Shown: positions 1 to 13,040, numbered from the stretch's first letter. The stretch is 64,000 bases of DNA from Chelonoidis abingdonii (GCF_003597395.2 NC_133776.1:33529885-33593884), one strand, 5' to 3'. Notes: a model not told the origin generated them from the letters alone. Translations and numbers: made by a program.

Positions 1-575
1 CAGCACCCAAATATAGCAACCCCTTTACCTTCTGCACAAGGAGACTCTCATGAGAAGAGTCCCTGAAGAGGGATGAGGAAGCAGGGTGGGGGGAGGTAGA
101 AGTAAACTGTAGGGTATAACCCTCTGCCACAGTATTGAGGACACAGCTGTCTGAAGTTATATCTGTCCATGCGGGGAGGAAAAAAGGCAGTTGGAGAACA
201 GCAGGAGAGATGGATCTGGGATAAAGTCTGGTAGGCGCAACCTCAAAATGCTGGACAGAAAGAGGAAGGGGTGGCTTGGGTGGTGCTTGTAGCCCCTACT
301 CTTCTTGGGAGGGGGACAGGACTCCTAGTAGGATTGACTCCCTTGGCCTTGAGATTGCTGCGGTATGAACCACTTATGGGCTGAACCTGGAACGTACAGC
401 CCAGAGTTTTCAGGGTAGTGCAGGATTCCTTAAGGCCACGCAGTTTACTGTCCATCTGCTCTGCAAACAGTGCCTGGCTGTCAAAGGAGAGGTCCTGCAT
501 CAATTGTTGAGCCTTTGTTGACAGACCAGAAAGAAGCAGACAGGATGCCTGTCGCATGGAGATGGCCGTGCAAGT
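1..575 (-). mobile_element. DIRS-type retrotransposon fragment (copy C), gag/RT junction
   Basis: The minus strand carries a gag C-terminal piece (positions 243-557: LLSGLSTKAQQLMQDLSFDS, QALFAEQMDSKLRGLKES) clearly related to the gag reading frames near 16.6 kb and 42.9 kb. Positions 1-170 match the start of the RT domain in the other two copies (the L-EV-LL region near 16.1 kb and 42.25 kb). The fragment runs off the left edge and ends where the Harbinger element begins. It is a third DIRS copy, closer to element B in wording of the gag peptide. Confidence 0.75.
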
Positions 576-679
576 AGTTATCGAAGTGGGGAGGGGAAGG
601 TGTTTAGTTTACAGGGAAGTCGAGTGAACCAAGTGGGGGGGAGTGTTCATCAAGGGAAAACAAACAGAACTTTCACATC

Positions 680-1948
680 ATAGCCTGGTCAGTCATGAAA
701 CTGGTTTTCAAAGCTTCTCTGATGCACAGCGTGTCCTGCTGTGCTCTTCTAACCGCCCTGGTGTCTGGCTGCGCGTAATCAGTGGCCAGGCGATTTGATT
801 CAACATCCCAACCCAGCATAAATGTCTCCCCCTTACTCTCATAGATATCGTGGAGCCACACCAAACGGTAATAACAATGGGAATATTGGTTTCGCTGAGG
901 TCTATCCGAGTCAGTAAACTGTGCTAGCGCACTTTTAAACGTCCAAATGCACATTTTAACACCATTCTGGTCTTGCTAGCCTATAGTTGAACAGCTCCTG
1001 ACTACTGTCCAGGCTGCCTGCGTATGGCTTCATGAGCCATGGCATTAAGGGGTAGTCTGGGTCCCCAAGGATAACTATAGGCATTTCAACATCCCCATCG
1101 GTTATTTTCTGGTCTGGGAAGAAAGTCCCTTTCTGCAGCTTTTGAAACAGACCAGAGTTCCTGAAGACACGAGCGTCATGTACCTTTCCCGGCCATCTTA
1201 CATTGATGTTGGTCAAACATCCCTTGTGATCCACCAGTGTTTGCAGGAGCATTGAAAAGTACCACTTTTTGCTGCCTTGGTGCTCCAGTGCCAAGATAGG
1301 GATATGGGTTCCGTCTATCGCCCCACAACAGTTAGGGAATCCTATTGCAGCAAAACCATCGTCTATGACACGCACGCTCCCCAGAGTCACCACCCCTGAT
1401 ATCAGCAGATCTTTTATTGTGTGGGCTACTTGGATCACAGCCACCCCCACAGTAGATTTGCCCACTCTAAATTCATGCCCGACTGACTGGTAGCTGTCTG
1501 GTGTTGCAAGCTTACACAGAGCTATCACCACTTGCTTCTCAGCTGTGAGGGTTGCTCTCATCTTGGTATTCTGGTGCTTCAGAGCAGCGGAAAGCAAGTC
1601 ACAAAGTTCCATGAAAGTGCCCTTACGCATGTGAAAGTTTCGCAGCCACTGGGAATTGTCCCAGACCTGCAACACTATGCAGTCCCACCAGTGTGTGCTT
1701 GTTTCCCGGGCCCACAATCAGCGTTATACAGCATGAGCCTGCCCCATTAATACCATGATGTGCACATTACTTGGGCCCATACTTTGCGAGAAGTCTTTGT
1801 CTATGTCCTCCTCAGTCTCGTTAGCGCGCTGCCATCGCCTCCTCGCCTGGTTTTGCTTTGGCAGGTTCTGGTTCTGCATATGCTCCAGGATACTGTGTGT
1901 GGTGTTTACAGTGCTCGGAATTGCCACGGTGATCTCAGCGGGCTCCAT
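680..1948 (-). pseudogene. Harbinger (HARBI1-like) transposase pseudogene
   Basis: The main reading frame (956-1717) has the DDE nuclease signatures: GAIDGTHIPI with the first Asp, KVHDARVF with the second, and the GDPDYPLMPWLMKPY block. Translation then ends at EWC, while a shifted frame continues with CAFGRLK and, further on (673-954), with ESKGETFMLGWDVES and DTRAVRRAQQDTL of the C-terminus. The Glu normally expected just before CAFGR reads Lys, so the third catalytic acid is also lost. A short N-terminal piece (1724-1948) precedes it. The protein is related to domesticated HARBI1, but this copy is frameshifted and cannot be active. Confidence 0.85.
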
Positions 1949-2111
1949 GATCCCAATGCTATGGCATCTGGGCTGAAAAAAGGCGCGAAATGATTGCCTA
2001 CTCTGACGGAAGCCAGGGCAACTGATGACATGGCTTACAGGGAATTACAGTCCACAAAGGGGGTGGTGGCTTTGCATCAACGAGAAACACAAACAACTGT
2101 CACAGACAGAA

Positions 2112-2160
2112 TGGTCCCCTCAAGGATCGAACTCAAAACCCTGGGTTTAGCAGGCCATTG
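2112..2160 (-). mobile_element. tRNA-derived SINE remnant inside Harbinger
   Basis: Read on the minus strand, this short stretch gives GGCCTGCTAAACCCAGGG, then a B-box-like GAGTTCGATCC and CTTGAGGGGACC, the same order as in the better SINE at 56457-56645. Only the central tRNA-like part remains. Confidence 0.5.
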
Positions 2161-3008
2161 ATTTCATGGAGGGCAGGAGGAAGCAAATGAATACAAAACA
2201 AATCGGGTTTATTTCTTGTTTTGATCTACTCCATCTATCTTTTACATCTTTAGGGTGGCAGCAGACGATGCAGTTTGACTGCTAGCCACTGTCAGCTCCT
2301 GGGTGCCCAGCATAAGATGCTGCATTATGACTGCTAGCCATTGTCGTCTCCTGCATGCTCGGCAGAAGGAGTCTGCCCAGGCACCCGTGACTGACCTCAC
2401 CAAGGTCGGCTAAAAGAGCATCCAGGAATACAACAATGAAGGCTACCAGTCATAACGCACCATCTGCTGCAAAAAAGCAGTGAGTTGCTGCTGTGTAGCA
2501 CAGCAGTCCCACATCTGCCAGCACCCAGGAGACTTACGGTGATGGTCAGCTGTGCGGGTTCCATGCTTGCCATGGTATGGAGTCTGCACAGGTAACCCAG
2601 GAAAAAAGGCGCAAAACGATTGTCTGCCGTTGCTTTCATGGGGGGAGGATGGGGGGGAACAACATTTACCCAGAACCACACATGACACTGTTTTTGCCCC
2701 GTCAGACACTGGGATCTCAATCCAGAATCCCAGTGGGCAGCGGAGACTGCGGGATAGCTATTCACAACTACCCACAGTGCAAGGTTCCGGAAGTCGACAC
2801 TAGCCTTGGTACTGTAGACACAGTCCGCGGACTTAATGCACTTAGAGCATTTTGTATAAACTGTATAAAATAATTTCTAAAGAACCGACTTCTACAAATT
2901 TGACCTAATATCATAGTGTAGACATACCCTGAGTCACAGCTGTCATGTCAATATCCTCTGAGAGGTGCCTTCAGCTGTTCAAAAACTGCAACTGAAATGT
3001 CCTCTACT

Positions 3009-3119
3009 GTCATGCAGATGTTCTGCCTATTTTGGGACACAGGCAGAGCATGAGGTAGAGAAGGTCATGCAGATGCTCTGCCTGTGTCCCAAAATAGGAC
3101 AGAACATGAGGTAGAGAAG
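3009..3119. repeat. Tandem duplication with inverted core (55 + 56 bp)
   Basis: Unit 1 (3009-3063) and unit 2 (3064-3119) abut exactly. Both start GTCATGCAGATG and end TGAGGTAGAGAAG, but the roughly 34-bp core of unit 2 (3073-3107) is the reverse complement of the core of unit 1 (3018-3051), differing by one inserted base. The two cores can form a long hairpin with a 21-nt loop. No coding content. Confidence 0.9.
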
Positions 3120-6100
3120 TTTTTCCACTCTGTCAGGGTCTGTATTGTCTCCAGCTGCTGGGAACACATGGACCCAAAATGGATGTATTTGTGAACTAAA
3201 ATCACTCAAAATGCTTCCAATCAACCACCATAGGAGACACAGACAATTCTCCTACAATCTGGTATGAAACAACTGTCAGTTGGCAAGGACACTAGGAATT
3301 CAGGGATACGACAGTAAACATCCGCAGAAGCTGAAGCTCTGACTTGGGTCTGCATATTACAGTGTGGATGCAACAGCATGATTGTGAAGCCCAGGTTTCC
3401 ACCGCAATGTGGATAACTCAAACATGGGCTTGGAAACATCAAATCCACAAGCCCGAGTCCCACAGATCTGGACTTAGTGTGCAGTGCAGATGCACACTAG
3501 GAGACCAGGGTCCTCTCTTATGCTCTACCACAGACTTACTAGGATGAATGTGGGCTTACACTATCATTTTTGGATGCAACAATCCTGAGTTCTGTGTAGA
3601 GAATTCTCCCCCCCCGTGAGATTTAATATACAATGCTTAATCTCATCAACACATTAATTTGTTTGATACCAGTCAGATTTACTGGATAACATATAAATCA
3701 GTAGAGACAACAGAGGACTGTTTTCATAAGCTATGGTTCAGAGGCCATACTTGGTTACAGAGTTATCTGCAGATAAAGTTAACCGAAGCACTTCATTAGA
3801 CTTTACTAAAAACGTTAGTAAAATGTAATTGACTACTCTAGATAATGGTCCATTACTTTAGTTATGTACTTTCTCATGGACATGATGTTTCCAGAAGCAC
3901 ACAGGACTTATTGCTAAAAGTTACATAAAATCTAACATTTGAGGCTCCTTACTCTGGCAGAGATCATGCCTGTTCAGATCCATGCATGGAGGGGGCCCTC
4001 CACATTCAAGTCTTTCCTGTGCAGTGTGATAGCGAAGCTCTCCACAGCCTCACAGCATTGTGCCCACCCCTTCTGGACCCTCTGGAGGGCTGTCAGTGTA
4101 GTCCAAAAGGGAAGTTAAGAATGGATAGGAGCAGTACTAGAGTAAAGGATGCACATCAGCCTCCCACTGGCCACACAGAAAAAATAAACCTCAAAAGTTA
4201 GTACAATTCCAGCCTATAGTAATTTTTTAACATTATCCCCATCTTCCTGTGTATGGGAGGCTATTGAGAGCCAGAGCAGCAGCAGGCATAGATTGCCCCT
4301 CCGCAGATGGCCCTGGATTTCCAGGAATTCTCCAGGTTTGAGAATGGTAATGAAGAGGAATCTCCAAAAGGATATCATCATAGATCCCCAAATAGAAAGT
4401 CCCTTCATGGATTTTGCTGCAGGAGGGGAAAATTCAGGCCTTTACTTGTTCAAATGTGACCCCCAGGGTAAGGAATGCACAAGTGGCTTTTCTGACATAG
4501 ATGCCCCTTTTCTATGTGAATTAATGATAAAAGCCGTGTAGCAAATACATGCAGTAAGGATCAACTGTAGGGGTAGCAGTTAAATGGAAACCAGAGAAAA
4601 GGGAAGAATGAAGGAAGAGAGAGCAAGGAGGACGCAGGAGAAAAACACATGCAGAAGAAAACATCCAATTTCAGTATGGTAGGCTTTAAAAAAAATCATT
4701 TGTGATGTTTTGGACAGGATCCTGTTCCCAATCCTTCTCTGGCCTGTAACTATTTATTTTTTCCTTCTCTCTCAACCTGCTTTGGAGGTACATCTGTCAG
4801 ATATTTTGGCCCTTGAGCTAGCAAGCCCTGCTATGTACCGCAAAGATTCAATATTTCCCATTGTACTTGTAAATTACAATAAGTGCTCACACAATGGAAA
4901 ATACACTTTTTTTAAAAGGATCATTACAGAAATACCATTGAACAAATGAAGTATGGAATACGTGAATATTCTAAAAAAGAAAAATGGATTAAATAGAATT
5001 ACAGTAAAAGTAGGAAGTTAAGGTACAGATTTTCAAGAGTAGTTGCACAGCTGCATATACAATCATCGTACTTATATGCACAGATCTGGTAACTCTGTGC
5101 ACATAGGTATATTTGTACTTAGAATTGCCTGATGAGCAACTGCATGATTAACTTTCATAAAATCTGGCCCTAAGTAATATATATATGTGCAACTCAAGGA
5201 GATTACTATAGAATAAAATCAAGCACTTACTTAAAATGCATCTGTCAGAAGAATTTCTAGACTCTCCGTTCATTAATGGCCTGGTTTTCAAAGATGCTTA
5301 GCACCAATAGCTTCTGTAGGTGGTCAGCACTCCTAATAATCAGGCCATAGTTTGCGAAACACAAAATAGATACCCCAGATATTAGACTAGGACTGCCTCC
5401 AAATATAGTGAATATTATTCCAGAAGTGAAAACAAGGACGTACTGTGTCCTGAAGAAATGAAGAACTTGGGATAAGAATGATTTGTAATCCTATAATTAG
5501 ATATCTGGATTCCCACTTATTCACCTACAATCACAGCTCATCTTGTTACCCAAACTGATGTGTGGTGATAAGAACAAGAGCAAGATCAATGATGATTAGC
5601 TGGTTTTACAGGGCAAAATTTTACTAATCTCACCTCACATCTCAACATAAAATCCTAGTTATGTTGACATCAGCAAGGGAAGGCAACCCTACTCATTCAA
5701 CTCTATTGTAATTCATCACCTTTTTTATTCTCTTTTTGCAACTTAGGAAATAGTCATCTCTCTCTGTAAGCAGTGTAATAACTGGATACCTTTGGATTAA
5801 AATGAGAAATTTTGAGGGGAGTACATATGCTGTGTATGCCTGGGTGCTATTATGTGTCTGTGTGTCCCTCTTTTACTTCTGTGTTTTAAGGAAATATTTG
5901 ATGCAAAAAAACAAAAGCCAACAATATATTATATGTAAACAATATATCTTAAGGTAAAGGAACGAAAATGCTGAAAAAGCTATTCTGACTAACATAAAAC
6001 TAAATATCTCTGGCAAAAGGGTAAAGAACTAAATAGAGACAAAAGCAACCAGAACAGGGTGTATTAAGGAACAAACTGAAAGTCACAATTCTACCAGAAA

Positions 6101-8176
6101 AACTTTCACACTACTTCTTATAAATGACACTGAAAGACACTTTTTCTTGTCTTTCAGTTTACTATATTCATTTTATAGCACTTCATAAATAAGCATTTTA
6201 CTGTCATCCCCATATAGAGGGGTTTCTAGTGTTTGCGTGACTTTCACAAAGCAACAGAGGGGAGAGAAATACTTAATAGTAAAATTCTTAAAAGGACATC
6301 TATTTAAAATCTGTAGCCATTATAAAAAAAGAGTTAAGTTGTTTTAAGCACTACATCTGTCCTCCTGACAATTTTTGCCACACGTGTAGTACTTGAAACT
6401 TAATTTTTTAAATTCAATTTGACTACAGATTTCACATAGATGACGTCCTTTAAGAATGTGAATAGGTTGTACTTACAAGGATTCACACTGTATTACAAGG
6501 AGGCAAAGACAGTGGTCTCAATCCCGCTCATATTTACACCCATGGAACTCCATCTAAGACTAGTCACACATTTCTCACATACTTAAAGGGTAAGTGATGA
6601 AAAAGCAGACAGATGACTGATAAAGAGCAGATCCAAAGCTAGATAGAAAATTTTGTCTGTAAACAGCATAATGGGATTTGTGCTCAATCACACAACATTC
6701 AACAGACAGCTTACTTTTATCACTCAAATATTTTGAAGTTTACAGCAGTTACCAAAAAGTCAGTGAACATTACATGACTATACCCATAATCTTGCATGAA
6801 GTTAAACATCCAACACACAGTACACCACATTGGTTTTAGACATCTGTCTTTGGCAAAGGAAAGCTCAACCCAGATGCAACCTCTGCTTTCTAGTGCAATC
6901 CTGGCTCCACAGTCAAGTTTCAAATTGGCTGCTGGGCTGACAGAAGCACAAAGAGGTAAAGAGAAGTCTCAAGGTGAAACGTTTATTCTTTATTAAAAAC
7001 TCAAGTAAAAACACTTTGAGCAGGGGAAACTACATGGGGTTGGAGAGGAAAACAAACTTCTACAGCACACCTTCACACTTGAGGAAGAACGTAGGGCACC
7101 ATCAGTCACTTTGCATTTGCTACTACAGATAGAGAGTACGTCTGCACAATTTATACATCTATTAGCAATACCTTCACTCCCTGCCAACACCCTGATGACT
7201 GAAGAGTGAGACGCCAGAAACTTACATCATGATGGGGTCTACCAAGTTCTCATGCATGTCAACACCACTTCATCCATACTGGGGGAAAAATGGATTTGGG
7301 GCTTTTCACAGTCAAAGAGTGGGGGAGAGAGGGTATACAGAATAGGAGGAAGTAAGGGATAAAAGCATTTCACTCAGAGTAATTTAGTCAACCTAGAATC
7401 AAAGCCAGATTATTCCTACGTTCAATCCCTTGCACTGGCCACTGAATCACATGGCCATCTTTAGAAGATTCTTTTTAAACCAAATATTTTGTGTTTTTTT
7501 AAAATGCAGACTTGGGAAAACATGCAGAAGTCAGATCAATAAAATAATCTAGCCTGAAAGAAACTCTTCACACACGCTAAGTCATACAATAAACATGAAT
7601 AGATCTGTTGATATAAGTTGTCTTCAAATCAAGTATGAACAAATCTTACTTTATGAACATTAACAATTTTACAACTCCCACTTGTCTCTTACCCATCATT
7701 ATATAAATTGTCTAAGATGCATTTGCAGCATGAAAAGAAAAACAAAAATACTGGTTATGAAATGGGAAAACAAAATACAACTTGTACTGAAGTAAAAAAC
7801 AAAAATAAAATATATTTCAGTATGAACAAGAAATCACATGTATACTTTTTGTCTTCAGCTTTATCAGACCTACCTGATTTTCAGATAAGACTTAATGATA
7901 TGAAACATACAAGAACAAAAGAACAATTTTTAAACTGACAGAGAAGAAGAAAAGGTATCTTTATGAAAAAGTTATTAAACGTACTGAAGCACTAACCTGC
8001 ATGAACACAAAACAGACATAGCTATCAAAAGAAATCAAAATGTGGATTTAAAAATAATGGAAGTTTCCAAGAAAAAATGAAGTTAAAAATCTTTGCCTCT
8101 AGCACTTATGCTTGCTTTACTCTCTATTTAAACAAAGGAAAATGGCCATAAATACTTATCCTGATTCACTACTCAC
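3120..8176. other. ATP1B3: Intron 5 part, no gene seen
   Basis: AT-rich intron sequence downstream of exon 5. I looked for the remaining ATP1B3 exons (peptides like PYYGKK or GYLQPL) on the minus strand and found none. Short ORFs here have no recognisable domains. Around 5030-5350 there are scraps (for example TTTTCAAAGATGCTTAGCAC) resembling very old interspersed repeats, too degraded to name. Confidence 0.6.
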
Positions 8177-8227
8177 CTTAGGTGAACATTGTATGTGTGG
8201 TTCTCCTTCAGGCTTTAATCCAATTAT
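8177..8227 (-). CDS. ATP1B3: ATP1B3 exon 5
   Basis: This 51-nt micro-exon encodes residues 180-196 (IIGLKPEGEPHIQCSPK), continuing directly from KMNR in exon 4. The acceptor is TTTCTTTAG and the donor GTGAGT; both ends are phase 0. Cys193 is the first half of the third conserved disulfide, whose partner would be in a later exon that is not in the window. It is too short for an ORF search and was found by extending the expected protein. Confidence 0.94.
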
Positions 8228-9424
8228 CTAAAGAAAAGGTAAAATCTCCATAAACAGCTATTCTTCTGTAGGAGTTGTACAAAGCTGACTTTTAAAAAAA
8301 CATTAATGTATGGGAGACATTTAATGTGCATTTACACTTTGACTATGAGATTAAAATGGTATTACAGGTTTCCCTGGGCATCGTGATAGGATTTCTCTAT
8401 TAAATGTGTTCAGTTGACAAGCAACTAAGTCTCCAGATTCCATGTCTACAGTCCTAGTAAAAGGGCATAAAAACTGGGGTCTTCCCAACTCAGACATTGT
8501 TACCAACAAAAAGGTTCTCTGAGGTTAGCTCAGACCTTCAGTTACAGCTGTGTAGTTTCATTTCCTTCAGGAGGCTTGCACATGTGTTATTAATTAGACC
8601 TTATTTTAAAAAAAAAATACACCTTGCTGATGCACAAGACTAGAATAGAATCCGTTGTTCACTCTTTAGTTACATTGCTTCTGAAGAGCATAAAGAGGAA
8701 TGAAAACAGCAAAAACCCCACAAACATATTTTCTCACTACAGTAAGCAAATATGACTAAATACACAGAGACCAAACCTGGTGAGTAAGAAGGTACCATTT
8801 TGACAGAGTCCCATGGACTAGAACCATTCTAGGATCTAAAGTGTTGATGAACTACTCCTCAAAATGGTTTCACTAGCCACAGCCAGTAGCAGTTCACCAT
8901 TCCAAATTAAGCATGTAACATTACTGGCTGAATCTAGGTGGTATGTCCAGGCAACATATCATGTAACTTGAAGTCAGCTAACAAAGAGTGGAATATTTTA
9001 CCATCACCACCCTGCAATACCATTTTCAACACAATAGTTTCAAAAGTTAAAGCAAGCACATTACATTCTGGTTTATACTTGCATTCTGGAAATGTAAACA
9101 AACTTTACTTTACACTAAGCTTTTTCTTTTACAAGGCAAGAGTAGCACCCTTGTATTTAAAATTGGGCTTCCAAGTGTTTTGATCCATGGAAACAAAGCC
9201 AATATTCTTAAATATTAGAGATTTAAACAACTTGCCTCCTCCCCAACCCCAAATAAAAATGGTTAGTTATTTCAGTAAGTTGCATTGTTTCATAGAGAGA
9301 GAAATTGAAGGAAAAGCCAAGACAAATTATTGAGTCATTCTCTGGAATAAATTTTTATAAAGTTTTAGTTGGGAAACTAAATTTTAAACTTAAGAAAACC
9401 AGAAAGAAAATTCTATGCACTTAC
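8228..9424 (-). other. ATP1B3: ATP1B3 intron 4
   Basis: The shortest intron (1.2 kb), with GTAAGT donor and TTTAG acceptor. No repeat or secondary gene recognised in it. Confidence 0.85.
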
Positions 9425-9615
9425 TCTATTCATTTTCACAAGCACACATGGAGTTCCTTTAGCATAGCCAAAAGTGTCATCTTCCACTCCAGAACATGAT
9501 CCAAGCTTGGTGCGATTAAACTGACATGCCTGCTTAACAGCACGCTCTTCATTCTGCTCAAACAGTTTTCCTGCGGTACATGCTATGTTTTTGGATTGTT
9601 TTGAATCATCATAAG
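9425..9615 (-). CDS. ATP1B3: ATP1B3 exon 4
   Basis: This 191-nt exon encodes residues 117-179 and ends in phase 0 after Arg179 with donor GTAAGT. It carries the ectodomain cysteines C128, C146, C156 and C172, which by family precedent form the first two disulfides (128-146 and 156-172). The sequon N149-R-T sits in [11 protein letters not shown]. The motifs FGYxxGxPC and VLVKMNR are family hallmarks. The split codon with exon 3 gives Ser116 before YDDS, where many relatives have Pro. Confidence 0.96.
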
Positions 9616-10229
9616 CTATAAAAAAAAAAATATTTCTAAATCTATTGGTGTTAACACATTCATGCAACCAATAAGCACACAACCCTACAGTAAAACTACT
9701 TCTCAAGGTCCCTTATCTCGACATAAATTTTTAAAGTTTCAGCTTGAAAACAAAATTAGTTATTTTCCCACTATACTTTTTCCTATTATGCAAGACAGCA
9801 AAAACTATTTACAGGTATTTTTGCCATCAACAAGTGGTGCTAGAAGTTTTATATTCATTAAATTACTGAGATGCCAAATTAGTTCCCCCAGTTCTCTTTT
9901 TGCACAGATATGGCTCTAGAAACTGCCAAGCCTTTTCATTTCTCTAGAAATGAGGAGACAGGTGTAAACTGAGCAGACGTAACATACAATGGAAGGATGA
10001 TCCAGTCTGGGGAAACGGACCTACAAAATCCGCATTAATTTTACTACAGGACAAGAGTAATCAGAGGATATAAAATTCTTCCCAGGGGTTGACATTACTG
10101 CTATCAAAAATTCAGTTCTACTACCCTTAACGAGGGCAGCACATAGCTCCTGGCAAAGACCAGATATGTCAAGGAAGGCAGAAATTCACTTATAACCACA
10201 ATCAAGTTAACCTGATCTGCTGAACTGTT
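9616..10229. other. Intron 3, stretch with nothing recognised
   Basis: AT-rich intron immediately upstream of exon 4. The A-run at 9620-9630 on the plus strand is the T-rich polypyrimidine tract of the exon 4 acceptor. Nothing else stands out. Confidence 0.6.
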
Positions 10230-11135
10230 GGAAACGAGACACCTTCCCCTAAAGCCCTCCTCTACTAGGTCCTCTCTCAATCACTGTGGATATCACCCTG
10301 CCTTCACACCCAGGTGTCATCTTTAACTCACATCTTCCTCTAGGTCTTCATCTCTTGCCAACTCTTTCTGCATATAATCTAAGATATCATATGACCTTTC
10401 TTATCCATTCAAAAAGTTAAAACTCTGGTCCAAGTCTCCAACATCTCATATACCAATTACCGCAATACCTTTCCCAGGGCCTTGACAAATGCAGTCTTGC
10501 TCTGCTCATATCCATTTAGAATGCTGCTGCAAAGAGCATCTTTCTAGGCAATTGCTTTGACCATGTTACCCCTCTCTTTGAATCCCTCCTCTGGCTCCCC
10601 CTTCTACATTGCATCAACTATAACTGCTTGAATTTATTTTGAAGCCCCTTCTTGGCTAATCCCCACCCTATCTATCATCTCATTCATTATCAAGCAGTTG
10701 ATGATCACCTCCAATCGGCCCATGATGCCAGCCTCCACTGCCCACTTGTTAAATTTTCAAACAAGTACTTTCATGCTCTCTTCCGTGTTGCCCCACACAC
10801 TTGGGGAGGCACTCCCCATAATCATAACCAAAGCTACCTCATTATATACCTCCTAATCCCTTCTCAAAACTCTCCTTTGTTATGACACCTACAAAAAACT
10901 TGATGATGTTTAGGTATGCAGAGACCACAGACTATTATGCTGATCAATATTTTTGTATCCCTGTACTCCCCCTTTGTATCCATTTGTTGTTTCTTATCTT
11001 ATACTTCAACTGTAGGCTCCTTTGGGTAGGGACGGTCTTTTTGTTCTGGTGTTTGTACAGCACCTAGTACAATGGGGTCCTGGTCCATGACTAGGGCTCG
11101 TAAGTGCTACAGACATATGAATAATAATGAAGGCC
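10230..11135 (+). mobile_element. CR1/L3-type LINE, RT C-terminus and 3' end, decayed
   Basis: The plus strand around 10510-10620 translates, with interruptions, to NAAAKSIFLGNCFDHVTPL followed by a SLLWLPL motif, the C-terminal part of CR1/L2-clade reverse transcriptases. The 3' tail (11010-11130) reads TAGGCTCCTTTGGGTAGGG ... GTACAGCACCTAGTACAATG and ends in ATAATAATGA-like repeats, the usual short-repeat 3' terminus of these non-LTR elements. It is 5' truncated and old. Family-level naming (CR1 versus L3) needs a library search. Confidence 0.75.
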
Positions 11136-13040
11136 AATATACAAAATGGCCTGTCATGGGTCCAAATTCTGGGTGATATGAGCACTCCTGCCACAGAAGC
11201 TCAGAACCTTCTGGATAACAATATTCACCCTATAATTGTGACCCTACATAACGAATCTGGAGAGCTACAGTCTCAACCAGCATTTATCTCTTTTCATTCA
11301 AGGTTCTGTCTGGTAGAGTTACCCTGTGCAAGAGGCCACGAGGCCCAACAGTCTAAGGCAGAATGTCTTGCAGTCATTTGGAGGTCTTGACCCAAGCTTA
11401 AGAATAATTTTAAAAACTTATTACGAAATTGTTCTTATGGAAGATGTACAATCATTAAATCTAGAGTTCAGAGTTGTACATATGAACTCCAACACCTGTA
11501 TCACTGTGGAAGTGGACTTTGTGTGAATACTTAAGCTCAAAATCTAGAACAGCTGTCAGACTGTCTTGACTTTTGAGTGCTGAGTGTATCCTTTAAGATG
11601 ATTGGTCCTCTGCTTAGCCAGCAATCAAGACAGAGGTACACATGAATATCTAGCCTTCTCAGAAGGGGCAAGAAATCATATTTTGTAACAAAGATCTGGC
11701 AGGAAGGGGCCTTTACTCTGCTTTCTTAGAGAAACTCCTACTCTTCTGGGACCCTGATTGCTGAGCTCACATTGCTCCAAAAGGCTACAGGGCTCATAAG
11801 GATAAGGTGGTGTGATCCATTAGAGAGTTCATATACTAGATTCCAAAGAGGTGCTATTAAAGATCCTTGGTCCCTAGGCAATTGTCAAGATGTGGATTGC
11901 ATTTTAAGATATTGAGAACCCCAGCTATAGGTCACTAAATTGGATTTGGTTCTCTTCCTGTTAGCTATTTGTCCAATTTTGTCACAAATTTGATCACAGC
12001 TGCATTTATTGCTAAAACCATAAAAAGCAAATGTTCAAAGTAAACTGAAAAAACAGGGAGTTTTGTTGTTGTTTTTTTAAATTTAGATGCTATGAGTTTT
12101 GGAAACCCTAGCACAGCTACCAGCAAGTATCAGTCTTTGAAGATATATATTCTTCACCATTACCACAGAAACAGCTCTTTAAATCAAACAGTTCTATGGC
12201 AGTGTGCATATTCAAGCTGAGACGCTGTACAATCGTTTTTTATTTAAATTGAGAGTATTCAAGTACACAACTAGGATGACAAATTCAAATGTCACCATCT
12301 CAAATGGCATTCTTGTTGGTAGTCTCAGCACAACAAAGGATTCAATGAGAAGAATGCACAACTTTTTCACCCTGTAAATACTCCCTCTAGGACAGGATTC
12401 AGGCAGACTGGGAGGATAGCAGAGGGGCAGCTTAACAACTGTAGCACAGGTGGCAGCAGTGTAAATGGGTAAGTAGAGAACTTAAGACAATAGGGTTGCT
12501 GATCAGTCACTTGTCTCAAGTTCACCTAAAACCCCACCAAAGTAAGCAGTACATTGGTAGTAAAATACTCTGGCTTGCTGGGGGCAGATGTTACAGCAAA
12601 ATGCAGGAGTATGTCAACTTTTTTGAATATACTTCTAAAAATATCTTTAAAAGGTTAAACATTTCTTAAGCAAAATGGTGAAAAAGTTTTAATTTCCCTA
12701 ACTTTACAAGATCGGCTGCTTCATAGAAGCAGGTGACAGTGTTAATAAGAATAAATAGTCACTAGACAAAATAAAAGATATATACCTCTACTAGCCAGCA
12801 GGGTCTCGTTATATAGAGTTAAACAGAACACGAAAGTGAAATTAAATTGTTTGAATCAAATTATCTACAGGCGTATAGTATGCTACATGTTAACTATGAG
12901 ATTAAACGTTTTTTCTCATACTTCTACTATGTTATTCCAACTCAGTAAACCTTGATACTCCCATATGACCTCCTCCTACAAAAATCTTAACTCTTTCCTA
13001 CATAGCCCCAGGCCAGCACAATCTCCTCATGTACCATATA
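11136..13040. other. Intron 3, stretch with nothing recognised
   Basis: AT-rich sequence between the LINE and DIRS element A. Reading frames are short and show no domain. Confidence 0.6.

Larger units (their letters stand above)
590..2929 (-). mobile_element. PIF/Harbinger DNA transposon, decayed
   Basis: Sense is the minus strand. The outer end at about 2905-2929 reads, inverted, AGGGTATGTCTACACTATGA, a terminal sequence typical of reptile Harbinger elements. Inward are a leader with an initiator peptide resembling MEPAQLTITV (near 2550) and a second with MEPAEITVAI (near 1948), then the transposase. The left end is missing where the DIRS fragment abuts, so no matching terminal repeat or 3-bp target duplication can be shown. 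A SINE remnant sits at 2112-2160. Confidence 0.8.

Noticed and set aside
1269..1993. Plus-strand open frames of 72-77 aa
   Set aside because: They are shadows opposite the Harbinger transposase and carry no recognisable motif.
4293..4541. 82-aa plus-strand open frame
   Set aside because: No recognisable domain, no splice-site context and no similarity to other elements in the window.
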